A stretch of DNA of 26,574 nt from an uncultured Christensenella sp. (GCA_910578145.1 CAJTPJ010000017.1:1-26574); one strand, 5' to 3'. Shown: positions 1-8,146, counted from the stretch's first letter. Translations and numbers: made by a program. Notes: a model not told the origin generated them from the sequence alone.

Positions 1-717
1 AGAGCCAACGACAAATCCTATAATAGCCCAATTAGTGCCGCGAGAGAACTTATTCAATAAAAATTTCATTAACTTGGCTATACTGAAAAAACCTACTATT
101 ATGCCTAAACCAAACAGTGCAAGCACCAATGCAGAATGCCAAAAATCAGTTGAAATTGCCGAAATGGTGTTTAAAATAGGCTGATAATATCCGAAAATAA
201 GCATTAGCATAGAGCCGCTTATGCCCGGCACTACCAACGCGCAGGAAGCAAGCGCGCCCATAGCTATCAATACAAAATATCCGATAACGGGCATATCGCC
301 GCCAAGATTTACGTCGCCCATATTAGGTATAAAACATATGCCTACAACAAGCAACAAGGGCAAAACGAAGCACGCGATATCCGTCTTTTTAAATCCCAGC
401 TTTAACGTGTCTTTAAACATTTTGGGAAAGGAGCCTACCATAAGCCCGACGAACAGCAAAACGGTGGGTAGCGGCGCTACTTCCAAAAAGAATTTAAGGC
501 AGAAATACGCGGGGATAAGCGCAATTACCGCGCCCAAAACTATGGGCAATAGAAAGTAAAAGCTGTTTTTAAAATCCCGCCGTAAATCGCTGATAGCGTT
601 TATAAGTTTATCGTAAATTTTCAAAAGTACGGCAAGCGTGCCGCCGCTTACGCCGGGAATAATCATTGCAACGCCGATAGCCGCGCCCATACCCATTCGT
701 TTAAAAAATTCTTTCAT
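1..717 (-). CDS. DUF368 (PopT-type) polytopic membrane protein, C-terminus cut by window edge
   Basis: The minus strand is open from the ATG at 717 to the window edge (239 codons, no stop). The protein starts MKEFFKRMGMGAAIGVAM and carries the two hallmark repeats of DUF368, IIPGVSGGTLA near residue 20 and VVPGISGSMLM near residue 165, among several hydrophobic segments. Family knowledge: DUF368 members are integral membrane proteins, and some (PopT) have been described as translocases that recycle undecaprenyl phosphate across the cytoplasmic membrane for wall and surface polymer synthesis. The substrate here is inferred from the family only. The gene begins 10 nt after the stop of the upstream membrane-protein gene, with AAGGG very close to the ATG, so it is probably the last visible gene of the leftward operon. 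Forward-strand frames here are antisense to this gene. Confidence 0.85.
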   Translation of the reverse strand, partial: MKEFFKRMGMGAAIGVAMIIPGVSGGTLAVLLKIYDKLINAISDLRRDFKNSFYFLLPIVLGAVIALIPAYFCLKFFLEVAPLPTVLLFVGLMVGSFPKMFKDTLKLGFKKTDIACFVLPLLLVVGICFIPNMGDVNLGGDMPVIGYFVLIAMGALASCALVVPGISGSMLMLIFGYYQPILNTISAISTDFWHSALVLALFGLGIIVGFFSIAKLMKFLLNKFSRGTNWAIIGFVVGS

Positions 718-727
718 TGCCCTTATT

Positions 728-1600
728 TTACGCCCGCGGGGCGCCGTTAATTCTCTTAATTGCGGAATTTACCGCCGAATACAAAATATTTACTGTAAAA
801 TAAATACCGAAAACTATAAAAATGCTTATTAAATACATTGCCGCACCGCTAGTCATAAGCTCGAAAAAACTGAATCCGAACGAAAGCTGAATGGAGACGG
901 CAAGCCCCACTCCGAAATCAAGAAAGCCCAAACAGGCGAAAAACGGTATAAGCGCGTGTTTGCCAGTGCAACTGCAAAATGCAAGCATTCCTATGCTTGC
1001 AAAAAATATTGCGCCGACAAAAAATATCACTACGGTGGAGTAGGTTTCAAAACTTTCCGTATTTTCGGCTTCAACGAAAATTTTTACCAATTTGCCTTCT
1101 ATTGCGTAAACTCCAAACCAATCGTTGTTACTTGCGGAAACCACGGTATCGCCTAAAACGTCATATTTATAAAAAATTTCGTCGTCCTGTCGCACGATTT
1201 CGGCAAAAACCCGTATAAATTTATCTCCGTGCATATGAATGGCGTAATATACGCCGCCGCCGATTAGCCCGCCCGCGAACAAAAGGATTAGCCCAAGTGC
1301 GGCAACGCCGTAAATAAAATTTTTTCTTTTAACTTCGGGCGGCACGTCGTCGTAAGACTCGTCAACTGAGTTTTTTATAGTTTTAGTAACGTTTTTTGCG
1401 TGCGGTGCATTTTTAAAAGCGCCGCGGAAAGAGCCAAGCAGTATTACGCATATGATTCCGTATGCAAGTAAACAGGGCGCGGCTTCAAAACCTCCGTTAA
1501 AGCCCCTCCGCATAATATTTAAAACCGAGGTTGCCACGCAGAAAACGCCCAAAAACAACGCTATTATAATTGCAAATACGGCGTTTGCTTTTCTACTCAT
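728..1600 (-). CDS. Polytopic membrane protein of unknown function
   Basis: I do not recognise a family. The 290-residue protein has hydrophobic segments near residues 7-27, 40-56, 94-117, 187-208, 214-240 and 250-275. A soluble stretch of about 65 residues (about 118-185) sits between the third and fourth, and a charged loop at about 60-92 contains a DESYDDVPPEVKRK patch. No catalytic motif is visible. The start is well placed: the ATG overlaps the stop of the upstream EFR1 gene as ATGA, which indicates translational coupling. The DUF368 gene follows after 10 nt. Context suggests a membrane partner or passenger of the redox/SDR operon, but no function can be assigned. Confidence 0.75.
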   Translation of the reverse strand: MSRKANAVFAIIIALFLGVFCVATSVLNIMRRGFNGGFEAAPCLLAYGIICVILLGSFRGAFKNAPHAKNVTKTIKNSVDESYDDVPPEVKRKNFIYGVAALGLILLFAGGLIGGGVYYAIHMHGDKFIRVFAEIVRQDDEIFYKYDVLGDTVVSASNNDWFGVYAIEGKLVKIFVEAENTESFETYSTVVIFFVGAIFFASIGMLAFCSCTGKHALIPFFACLGFLDFGVGLAVSIQLSFGFSFFELMTSGAAMYLISIFIVFGIYFTVNILYSAVNSAIKRINGAPRA

Positions 1601-2526
1601 AAATAATCTTTGACGTCTATACCTGCGGCGGAAAGTTTTTCATCTGCTTCGCGGTAATATTTTTTATACAGCCTGTAAATGCCCTTGGCGTAGTTGGGAA
1701 CGAAGGGGAAAGGCAGACTTTCGTCGTCTTTAAGCTCGTCTAAACGATAACTTCCGTTAACCTTCCAAAACTTGAAAACACCCACGGAAATTGCGTCTTT
1801 CGGGCAACCGAACGAACACCCCATACACAGCACGCAGTCGTGTCCGAATTTATATTTTCCGTCTTCAAATTTTATATTGTTTTGCGGGCATACGTTTACG
1901 CACCTGTTGCACCCTACGCACTTTTTAGCGTCAACCTTAAACGCGGTACCGTGCAAATGAGCGAACTTCTGCTCTAAAAACGCCACGGGCGGGCAGTAAA
2001 AAGTTTTGTAAAATGGCAAAGTAACCCGTTCGCGCTTGTCCGCTATAATTTCACGGCAGTTAAGGTCAACGAGAGCGTGCGCGTAAATCCACATCTGTTT
2101 CGCCATTTCGTCCTTGTGGCGGTAAATCATATTGTACGGCATAACCACGTGCCTTTCCATAACCACGTCGTAGCCTTTCTTTTTAAGTATCTTAATGCAC
2201 TTTTGCGACGAGCAATCGTTTATATGCAACCCTTCGCCCGAAGTTTTAAATATAAACGTGCGCTTGTTTTGCACCTTTGGCAAAGCCTTGCAAAGTTTAA
2301 TTGCAGGTTCGGGCGCGGAAAATCCGTGAATGGGGTAGCCCAAACCAACTAAGTCGTAATCGTTGGGGTTGGGCAAAGGTCCGCTTTTTGCCGAAACGCG
2401 GTAGATATCTACCGCGGCGGGCTCTTCGGCGTCCGCCGCGGTTGAGTTTTCCAAAAATTTTTTATAAAGGGAGGCAACTTTCAAAGTGTTGCCCGTTCCC
2501 GAAAAGACGTATAAAATTACTTTCAT
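1597..2526 (-). CDS. EFR1-type flavodoxin/ferredoxin fusion protein
   Basis: The 309-residue protein is a cytoplasmic electron-transfer protein. The N-terminal flavodoxin-like half starts MKVILYVFSGTGNTLKVA, where the SGTGNT loop (residues 9-14) is the FMN phosphate-binding signature. The C-terminal half holds two [4Fe-4S] ferredoxin motifs, with cysteines 203, 206, 209, 213 and 231, 234, 237, 241 in CxxCxxCxxxCP spacing. The layout matches the EFR1 family of ferrodoxins, common in Clostridia, whose physiological partners are mostly unknown. The gene is coupled on both sides by ATGA overlaps, to the SDR gene upstream and the membrane protein downstream. This suggests it supplies or drains electrons for a reaction encoded in the same operon, which is inference. 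Confidence 0.88.
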   Translation of the reverse strand: MKVILYVFSGTGNTLKVASLYKKFLENSTAADAEEPAAVDIYRVSAKSGPLPNPNDYDLVGLGYPIHGFSAPEPAIKLCKALPKVQNKRTFIFKTSGEGLHINDCSSQKCIKILKKKGYDVVMERHVVMPYNMIYRHKDEMAKQMWIYAHALVDLNCREIIADKRERVTLPFYKTFYCPPVAFLEQKFAHLHGTAFKVDAKKCVGCNRCVNVCPQNNIKFEDGKYKFGHDCVLCMGCSFGCPKDAISVGVFKFWKVNGSYRLDELKDDESLPFPFVPNYAKGIYRLYKKYYREADEKLSAAGIDVKDYL

Positions 2527-4094
2527 AGTTTCTTTATTATAAAATCTTCTTCGTGCTCGAATACGGGATAAATATCCTCCGTTTCATTTTCATCGTGCGA
2601 GTCGAAATATACCTGTCCGTAAAAAGGAATATCCGCCACCGCGCCGTAACGCCAGGGCTTGGGTTCACAACAGTGCGGGCACCAATATCCGCCCTTTAAA
2701 ACGGTGAAGGGGGTAAGCGTAAATTCGTGACCGTCGCGGCACTTCCACAACAGTTTCTCGTGCAATAACCCGCCCTCGTAATTTTTTGCAAGGCACTTTC
2801 CGCCGCGGAATTCCGCCGCGCTTTGCAAATCATCTAAAGTCAAACTTTCAAGCGGCTTTTTATCGTTATAGCCGTGGTCTAAAAGCCTTGCTTCGGCGTT
2901 TTTAACGCTTTTTAACATATGATAGTCCACTTCCGAGCCGTCTTCCAGCTTGCCGTCGCACAAAAGATTGTAATTTTCCCATTTGTCGGGTATTTTCTCA
3001 TATTGCTCTCTTCCGCCGAAAAAGGCTTTAACGCGGCTTTCTTTGCCGTGTTTCAGCCAATATTTAGGCGAATTAGTGCTTTTAAACAGCCGCTTTATTG
3101 CAAAAGTGGAAATAAGTGAAGCGGGTATTATTTTAGCCAGCTTAAAATAACCGTATTTTTTGCCCATCCGCTTCCAAAAATCTTGGTTGGTTTCTCTTCT
3201 AAAATGCAAAATATTTTCCAGCTCGTCGCTGTCGTAAAACCAACCGCCGTGGAAATTCCGCGTTATGTTCCAATTAGGCTTAAAGTACTTTTTCGCGCTT
3301 CTGCCCGTCAATGCAAAACATTGGTCAAAGGTTTCAAAGCCTGTAACGCGGCAGTCTTCACCGCCGCCGATATTGTAAATTTTATTCCAAAACCCGTCAA
3401 GCTCGCCGTTTACGTCCATTTCCACAACTTTTTTGCACAGGTTACCGCTGTCCGCGTCGGTAACCCATTCCAACGCTCCGTTAAACACGGTGTGAAACAT
3501 AAGTCCGTCTTTTAAATTATTTGTAAACATATACTTGTGCAAAACCGCGGTTTGCCTAAGCGAAACAAACTTTTTAAGCCCGCTTTCCAAAACGTATTTT
3601 TCGGCTTTTAGTTTTTGCTTTGAATATACGTCGAAATCGCTTGAAATAACGGGGTCGCCAACGCGAATCCAAAAATGGGGATAAGCGCGGTGCCCGTACA
3701 TTGCTACCGTGGCTATATGCACCAGCCCTATTTCGTCCGCCCTGCCGCTTGCAATAATGGCGTCCACAATATTTTTAGTGCCCACGAAATTGCTTTTGTA
3801 AGTGCCCTCGGGGTCGTGGTCTGACTTGGGAGGAATAAGCGAAGCGCAGTTGATAACGTAATTTACGCCGTCTATCAACTTTACGCAATCGTCGTAGCGG
3901 GCTATGTCGCCCTTAAAATATTCCACTCTGTCGCGGTATTTTCTAAGCGTTTTTTTAACGAACGCGGGTATGGTTTTTTCTTTTTCAAATATAATAGCTC
4001 TAACTTTAAAGCGACGCTCCGACTGCAAAAGGCTTAAAAGTACTTCTCCGCCCATTGCGCCGGTAGCGCCGGTAAGCGCAATAATTTCAGACAT
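2523..4094 (-). CDS. Extended SDR (NAD-dependent epimerase/dehydratase-like) fused to a C-terminal zinc-ribbon-like domain
   Basis: The 523-residue protein begins with a Rossmann NAD(P)-binding domain. TGATGAMG at residues 8-15 fits the extended-SDR TGxxGxxG loop, and Y157xxxK161 is the catalytic pair. Sequence up to about 340 resembles NAD-dependent epimerase/3-beta-HSD-type reductases acting on sugar-nucleotide or lipid-like substrates; the substrate cannot be read. A linker of about 90 residues follows. Then comes a compact Cys-rich module with C434, C452, C472 and C475 (C-x17-C-x19-CPHC), GH after the second Cys and WCPHC at the end, typical of a zinc ribbon. That module is not part of ordinary SDRs. 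The start has a good Shine-Dalgarno (AAGGAA, then 5 nt, ATG). The gene lies 20 nt after the YitT gene and overlaps the EFR1 gene as ATGA. Confidence 0.82.
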   Translation of the reverse strand: MSEIIALTGATGAMGGEVLLSLLQSERRFKVRAIIFEKEKTIPAFVKKTLRKYRDRVEYFKGDIARYDDCVKLIDGVNYVINCASLIPPKSDHDPEGTYKSNFVGTKNIVDAIIASGRADEIGLVHIATVAMYGHRAYPHFWIRVGDPVISSDFDVYSKQKLKAEKYVLESGLKKFVSLRQTAVLHKYMFTNNLKDGLMFHTVFNGALEWVTDADSGNLCKKVVEMDVNGELDGFWNKIYNIGGGEDCRVTGFETFDQCFALTGRSAKKYFKPNWNITRNFHGGWFYDSDELENILHFRRETNQDFWKRMGKKYGYFKLAKIIPASLISTFAIKRLFKSTNSPKYWLKHGKESRVKAFFGGREQYEKIPDKWENYNLLCDGKLEDGSEVDYHMLKSVKNAEARLLDHGYNDKKPLESLTLDDLQSAAEFRGGKCLAKNYEGGLLHEKLLWKCRDGHEFTLTPFTVLKGGYWCPHCCEPKPWRYGAVADIPFYGQVYFDSHDENETEDIYPVFEHEEDFIIKKL

Positions 4095-4114
4095 AAAACT
4101 TCCTTAGTTGTTTA

Positions 4115-5050
4115 TTAAAGCTCGTCGTCAAAGTGGTCTTTGTAACCTTCACCGTAAATTTCCTTTGCGGAAGAAACTATTACAAACGCTTTGGGGTCGA
4201 TTGATTTTACGATATCCCTGAGCCTCGGATACAGAAAGTTTTTAATGGCGCACATAATAATGCGCTTTTGGTCGCCCGTGTACGCGCCTTCGCCGTCAAC
4301 GAACGTAGCGCCCACGTCAAGTTCCTTTAAAAGCCTGTCGCAAATCTCTTTCGATTTTTCATCGGACGAAATTATATAAATAAGTTTAGCCGAATTTCCG
4401 CCGTAAAGCACCCAATCGAAAGTGGAGGTGAATACTATTATGGAAATAGCGGTGTAACAAGCAAGTTCTATATCTTTGTACACTATAGCCGAAAGGGCAA
4501 CGATTCCCGCGTCGATAGTAAGCGAAATCATACCCGTGCGGATATATCTGAATTTTTTTCTTAATATTTTAACTATTATGTCCGTGCCGCCCGTAGAACT
4601 GCCCGTTCGGAAAATAAGCCCTAATCCAAGCCCGAACATTGCGCCGCCTACAAGTCCTGCAAGCAAAAGATTTTCGGTTATAGGCAAAAAGTTTTGAAAC
4701 GCCAAATCCCAAACCCAAATTAAAAGCGACGACAGTACCGTGGCGTAAACGGTGGAAATAATGAAATATTTGCCGAAAAACACCGCGCCCAATATAAACA
4801 GCGGGATATTTATTATTATTATGATAATACCCGTGTTTAAATCGTAACCGTCGGTGCCCATTCTGATAACGTAGTTTAAAATTATAGCAATGCCGGTAAC
4901 CCCGCCCGAAGCAAGGTTGCTTGCGTCAAGAAACAGAGCGACGCCCAGCGAATAAATAATACAGCCCAGCGTCATTACGCCGTACCGTTTAAGAAAATCC
5001 AAAACCAAGGCTTTATTAAGTTTTTTTTCAAGCTGTTTGTCGTTTTTCAT
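4115..5050 (-). CDS. YitT family (DUF161/DUF2179) membrane protein
   Basis: The 311-residue protein has the YitT layout. A cytoplasmic N-terminus is followed by about five or six membrane segments containing LGVALFLDASNLASGGVTGIA and the GLIFRTGSSTGGTDII signature, then a soluble C-terminal DUF2179 domain of about 85 residues (from about 222) with IIMCAIKN and a C-terminal FDDEL. YitT proteins are widespread in Firmicutes and their transport or sensing role is not settled. This is the first gene after the minus-strand promoter at 5093-5121, and a perfect palindrome overlaps the predicted transcription start, so the operon is probably controlled here. The start ATG is preceded by GGGG about 10 nt upstream, a modest ribosome site. 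Confidence 0.9.
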   Translation of the reverse strand: MKNDKQLEKKLNKALVLDFLKRYGVMTLGCIIYSLGVALFLDASNLASGGVTGIAIILNYVIRMGTDGYDLNTGIIIIIINIPLFILGAVFFGKYFIISTVYATVLSSLLIWVWDLAFQNFLPITENLLLAGLVGGAMFGLGLGLIFRTGSSTGGTDIIVKILRKKFRYIRTGMISLTIDAGIVALSAIVYKDIELACYTAISIIVFTSTFDWVLYGGNSAKLIYIISSDEKSKEICDRLLKELDVGATFVDGEGAYTGDQKRIIMCAIKNFLYPRLRDIVKSIDPKAFVIVSSAKEIYGEGYKDHFDDEL

Positions 5051-5063
5051 CTTTTATTTGCCC

Positions 5064-5087
5064 CGTATAATTTATATAAATTATACG
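5064..5087. promoter_or_regulatory. Perfect 24-bp palindrome, candidate operator of the yitT operon
   Basis: The left arm CGTATAATTTAT is followed directly by its exact reverse complement, 12 bp per arm with no spacer. It lies 6 nt downstream of the minus-strand -10 box (5093-5098), so it covers the predicted start point at about 5086, and it ends 14 nt before the YitT start codon. A dimeric repressor bound there would block initiation. The motif does not match an operator I can name with confidence. It is too AT-rich and loop-free to be an intrinsic terminator. Confidence 0.6.
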
Positions 5088-5092
5088 AAAAT

Positions 5093-5121
5093 ATTATACG
5101 CAAAACTTGCCCGTTAGTCAA
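5093..5121 (-). promoter_or_regulatory. Sigma-A promoter for the leftward yitT operon
   Basis: On the minus strand, TTGACT (5121-5116) is followed after exactly 17 nt by TATAAT (5098-5093). This is a near-consensus vegetative promoter that should start transcription near 5086, inside the palindrome. A second CGTATAAT copy lies 13 bp further downstream as part of the palindrome arm. Confidence 0.8.
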
Positions 5122-5233
5122 ATACATTGCGGCATATCCAAAAAAGTTAAAAAAATTTTTGCGTTTTCATACTGCCGTCATAATTATATTTTAAAATATA
5201 TTCGTAATCTAACCGCGCTAAGGTAGGCTCTTG

Positions 5234-5262
5234 TTGACTTTTTTTCGCAGAGGTATTACAAT
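5234..5262 (+). promoter_or_regulatory. Sigma-A promoter for tRNA-Leu and the ABC genes
   Basis: TTGACT (5234-5239), a 17-nt spacer and TACAAT (5257-5262) give a strong vegetative promoter with a predicted start near 5269, about 9 nt before the tRNA. The sequence upstream (5181-5210) is AT-rich and could act as an UP element. The promoter is divergent from the yitT promoter. Confidence 0.8.
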
Positions 5263-5277
5263 AGTATTGGAATATAT

Positions 5278-5360
5278 GCCGCCGTGGCGGAATTGGCAGA
5301 CGCGCAGGACTTAGAATCCTGTGGGAGACCGTGCAGGTTCAAGTCCTGTCGGCGGCACCA
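5278..5360 (+). tRNA. tRNA-Leu, anticodon UAG
   Basis: This 83-nt class II tRNA has a GCCGCCG/CGGCGGC acceptor stem, discriminator A and an encoded CCA at 5358-5360. The anticodon arm CAGGA-CTTAGAA-TCCTG carries anticodon TAG, which reads CUN leucine codons. A long variable arm follows, and the T-arm is CAGG-TTCAAGT-CCTG. No terminator lies between it and the ABC operon 14 nt downstream. Confidence 0.97.
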
Positions 5361-5374
5361 TAAAGGGGAATGAA

Positions 5375-6076
5375 ATGAGCTATCTTACACTTACGAACGT
5401 CGGCAAAGAATACAAAACGGGGAATTTAAGCGTAAATGCGCTTTCCGAAGTAAGTTTTTCGCTGGACGACGGCGAGTTCGTTGTGGTGCTGGGTAGTTCG
5501 GGCGCGGGTAAAACTACGCTTTTAAACCTTTTGGGCGGAATGGATAACGCGACTTCCGGCGAGATAGTTTTGGACGGGAAAATAGTAACTTCGCTTGATA
5601 AGCGAGGGCTTACCGAGTACCGCCGCGGCGACGTCGGGTTCGTATTTCAGTTTTACAACCTTATGCCCAACCTCACCGCGCTTGAAAACGTTGAAATCGC
5701 CGTGGAAATTTGCAAAGACCATCTCGACCCCAAAGCGGTGCTTGAAGAGGTGGGGCTTTCCGAGCGGCTTAACAACTTCCCCGCGCAGCTTTCGGGCGGC
5801 GAGCAACAGCGCGTTTCCATTGCGCGCGCCATTGCCAAAAACCCTAAACTTTTGCTTTGCGACGAGCCTACGGGCGCGCTGGACTACGTAACGGGTAAAA
5901 AGATTTTAAGCCTTTTATACGACGTGTGCAAGCAGCGCAAACGCCTTGTGATTATCGTAACCCACAACTCCGAATTAAAGGAAATGGCTGATAAAGTAAT
6001 TTATATCAAAAGCGGTAAAATCGAACGCATAGAAACCAACGCCAATCCCAAACCTATTTCGGAGATAGAGTGGTAA
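5375..6076 (+). CDS. ABC transporter ATP-binding protein (MacB/LolD type)
   Basis: The 233-residue cytoplasmic ATPase pairs with the FtsX-type permease that follows. Walker A GSSGAGKTT is at residues 40-48, the Q-loop is Q92, the signature LSGGEQQR starts at 139, Walker B with LLLCDEPTGALD ends at 170, and the switch histidine is in VTHNS. LSGGEQQR together with DEPTGALD is typical of the MacB/LolD/FtsE group that drives mechanotransmission rather than ordinary solute import. The start is ATG 5375, preceded by AAGGGGAA. A longer frame from 5321 would start inside the tRNA and is rejected. The stop overlaps the permease start as TAATG. Confidence 0.95.
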   Translation: MSYLTLTNVGKEYKTGNLSVNALSEVSFSLDDGEFVVVLGSSGAGKTTLLNLLGGMDNATSGEIVLDGKIVTSLDKRGLTEYRRGDVGFVFQFYNLMPNLTALENVEIAVEICKDHLDPKAVLEEVGLSERLNNFPAQLSGGEQQRVSIARAIAKNPKLLLCDEPTGALDYVTGKKILSLLYDVCKQRKRLVIIVTHNSELKEMADKVIYIKSGKIERIETNANPKPISEIEW

Positions 6077-8061
6077 TGAAAACGTATTTAAAAACTTTGG
6101 CGCGGGCGTTTACTAAACATATAACGCGCTTTCTTTCAATAATTTTTATAGTGCTTATTTCCGTAGGCTTTATTTCGGGCATTGGCACTTCCACCGATAA
6201 AATTAAATATTCTCTAAACGATTATTACAAAGCCAACAACGTAAGCGATTTTATATTAAAAAGCACTTCGGACGGCGGATTTTCCGATAAAGATATAGCC
6301 GCCGTGCGCAATTTGTATGGCGGGGAAAACGTTAATACGGGTGCCTCATTTGAGGCATATATAGGGGTCAACGGCGAAAAACAGCTGTTTCGCCTTTATT
6401 TTTTAAACGATTTTGACAGCCCTACCGTAAATAAGTGGGACGTAGTGGAAAAAGCCGATTTTTCGGACGAAAGCGGCGATATTAAAGTGGCTTGTACCGA
6501 GGTTTCCGACAATAAAATTAAGGGAATTTCCGCGGGAACGGAGATAGAATTGGACTTCGGCGACATATTAAAACAGCTTGCCGAACAAAACGGAAAACAG
6601 ATAGACCCCGATATATCCTTGTTTTTAGACAATTTCGACTGCAAAATTACCGTGGTTGCAGGCGACGTGATTAAAAGCCCTTTAACTTTTGCTAACGACG
6701 GGGAAATTAGCTGGCTTAACCCTGCGGATACGCCCACGCCGGACAATATAAACGCCGTAAACGAACTTATTACGGTGGATAATATATTGTATATGCCGTA
6801 CGAATATATTCCCGAAATTCCCGCTATACCGGTTATTCACCCCGTGGCGGAAAAACTTGTTAAAACGGGGGATATGTACGTTTCTTTTTCGGACAAAACG
6901 GTTTTTAACGCCCTTGACGACAGATACGAAAATTTTGTGGAAAGTCAGAAATCAGATATCGTTTCCGCGCTTGGCGAAAGCGGTAACGGCGTGGGATTTA
7001 TATCTCTTTTCCAAAATTATTCATTTCTTTCGCTTGTTAAGTACGCCGATAAAGTTATGGCTATCGGTTTAATTTTAATGGTGGCGTTTTTGTTTGTAAC
7101 CGCGCTTGTTGTTTTGTCCAATATGACGCGACTTATGGAAGAGGAGCGCGGGCAAATTGCCTGTTTGCGCACGCTGGGATATTCGTCCTTTAAAATAGTT
7201 TTCAAGTACATACTGTTTTCTATGCTGGCAACGGGCATAGGTGGGGTAAGCGCGTATTTCGTGGGGCTGGGGCTTGCATACCTTATATGCTACGTGTTTA
7301 ATTACAGCTTTGCTATGCCGCCCGTTTCCACGCAGGTGGCTTTGCCGTTTTTCCTTATAGTGTTTTCTATAATAGTAATTACAACGCTTGGCGCAACGCT
7401 TATCGCGGGCATTAAACTCACTTTGGAAACTCCTGCAAATTTGCTAAGACCCAAGCCGCCGAAAGCAGGCAAAAAAGTATTTTTAGAAAGAATACCCGCC
7501 GTATGGAATTTGTTTTCGTTTAAATACAAATCCACAATGCGCAACGTTTTAAGGTACGCTTCGCGGTTTGTAATGACGGTTGTTTCGGTTGCCGTTTCCA
7601 CGGCTTTGGTGCTTGCAGGGCTTGCGCTTTTGGATTTGTGCCTGTTCGGCGGGCTTGCTTCGCCGTCGGTTATGGCGGTGGCGCTCGTCGTAATCGTATT
7701 TGCGGGGCTGTTGACCGCGGTGGTGATTTACACGCTTACAAATATTAATATTAGCGAACGTAACCGCGAACTTGCCACTTTAAAAGTTTTGGGCTACCAC
7801 GAAAAGGAAGTGGCGTGGTATATCTACCGCGAAATTTATATCGATACCGCTGTGGGTATAGTGTTCGGCTATCCTTTGTCGCTTTTAATTATGCGCCTTT
7901 TATTCTGGATAATGGGTATGGGCGCCTTTTCAAGCGTAAGCTGGTTTTGGTGGCTGGTCGCGCCAGCGCTGGTATTTCTGTTTACGGGCGTGGTAACGCT
8001 TATGCTCTCGTTTAAAATCCGTAAAATAGATATGAACGAAAGTCTTAAAGCCATAGAATAG
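6076..8061 (+). CDS. FtsX-family ABC transporter permease
   Basis: The 661-residue membrane subunit partners the ATPase just upstream. A first membrane segment (about 15-36) is followed by a large extracytoplasmic region (about 37-315) without cysteines or catalytic motifs. An FtsX-like core with three segments (about 325-440) comes next, then a second similar core (about 490-655) containing SERNRELATLKVLGYHEKEV, the conserved cytoplasmic coupling helix. The matching element in the first core is EEERGQIACLRTLGYS. This double-core layout is normal for Gram-positive FtsX permeases; substrates of relatives include lipids, lipoproteins and antimicrobial peptides, and the cargo here is unknown. 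ATG 6076 is chosen because it overlaps the ATPase stop (TAATG); a GTG at 6070 is also in frame. A terminator follows. Confidence 0.92.
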   Translation: MKTYLKTLARAFTKHITRFLSIIFIVLISVGFISGIGTSTDKIKYSLNDYYKANNVSDFILKSTSDGGFSDKDIAAVRNLYGGENVNTGASFEAYIGVNGEKQLFRLYFLNDFDSPTVNKWDVVEKADFSDESGDIKVACTEVSDNKIKGISAGTEIELDFGDILKQLAEQNGKQIDPDISLFLDNFDCKITVVAGDVIKSPLTFANDGEISWLNPADTPTPDNINAVNELITVDNILYMPYEYIPEIPAIPVIHPVAEKLVKTGDMYVSFSDKTVFNALDDRYENFVESQKSDIVSALGESGNGVGFISLFQNYSFLSLVKYADKVMAIGLILMVAFLFVTALVVLSNMTRLMEEERGQIACLRTLGYSSFKIVFKYILFSMLATGIGGVSAYFVGLGLAYLICYVFNYSFAMPPVSTQVALPFFLIVFSIIVITTLGATLIAGIKLTLETPANLLRPKPPKAGKKVFLERIPAVWNLFSFKYKSTMRNVLRYASRFVMTVVSVAVSTALVLAGLALLDLCLFGGLASPSVMAVALVVIVFAGLLTAVVIYTLTNINISERNRELATLKVLGYHEKEVAWYIYREIYIDTAVGIVFGYPLSLLIMRLLFWIMGMGAFSSVSWFWWLVAPALVFLFTGVVTLMLSFKIRKIDMNESLKAIE

Positions 8062-8084
8062 AAAATAAAAGAATACGGACGGAC

Positions 8085-8110
8085 GGAATATTTTCCGCCG
8101 TCCGTTTTTT
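8085..8110 (+). terminator. Intrinsic terminator of the ABC operon
   Basis: ACGGACGGACGGAA pairs with TTCCGCCGTCCGT (one bulged A) around a short TATT loop and is followed by six T. It starts 23 nt after the permease stop. Confidence 0.88.
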
Positions 8111-8117
8111 CGTGCGC

Positions 8118-8146
8118 GTATATTTCAAAATTGCTTTCACATACTT
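8118..8146 (+). promoter_or_regulatory. Candidate sigma-G promoter for spoVT
   Basis: GTATA (8118-8122), 17 nt, then CATACTT (8140-8146) resembles the forespore sigma-G consensus (about TGAATA, 17-18 nt, CATACTA). It lies between the upstream terminator and spoVT, about 35 nt before the start codon. In Bacillus subtilis spoVT is a sigma-G gene. The last base of the -10 differs from consensus. Confidence 0.4.

Noticed and set aside
221..559. Forward-strand open frame of 112 codons
   Set aside because: It is antisense to the DUF368 gene, whose family signatures are clear on the minus strand; the frame is low-complexity Pro/Ser/Thr/Lys rich and has no ribosome site.
5185..5200. 16-bp perfect palindrome TATATTTT with its complement, upstream of the tRNA promoter
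   Set aside because: It is made only of A and T in an AT-rich intergenic region, so chance or an UP element explains it; too weak to call an operator.
5321..5374. N-terminal extension of the ABC ATPase starting inside tRNA-Leu
   Set aside because: It would translate the tRNA 3' half; the ATG at 5375 has a good Shine-Dalgarno and matches the family start.
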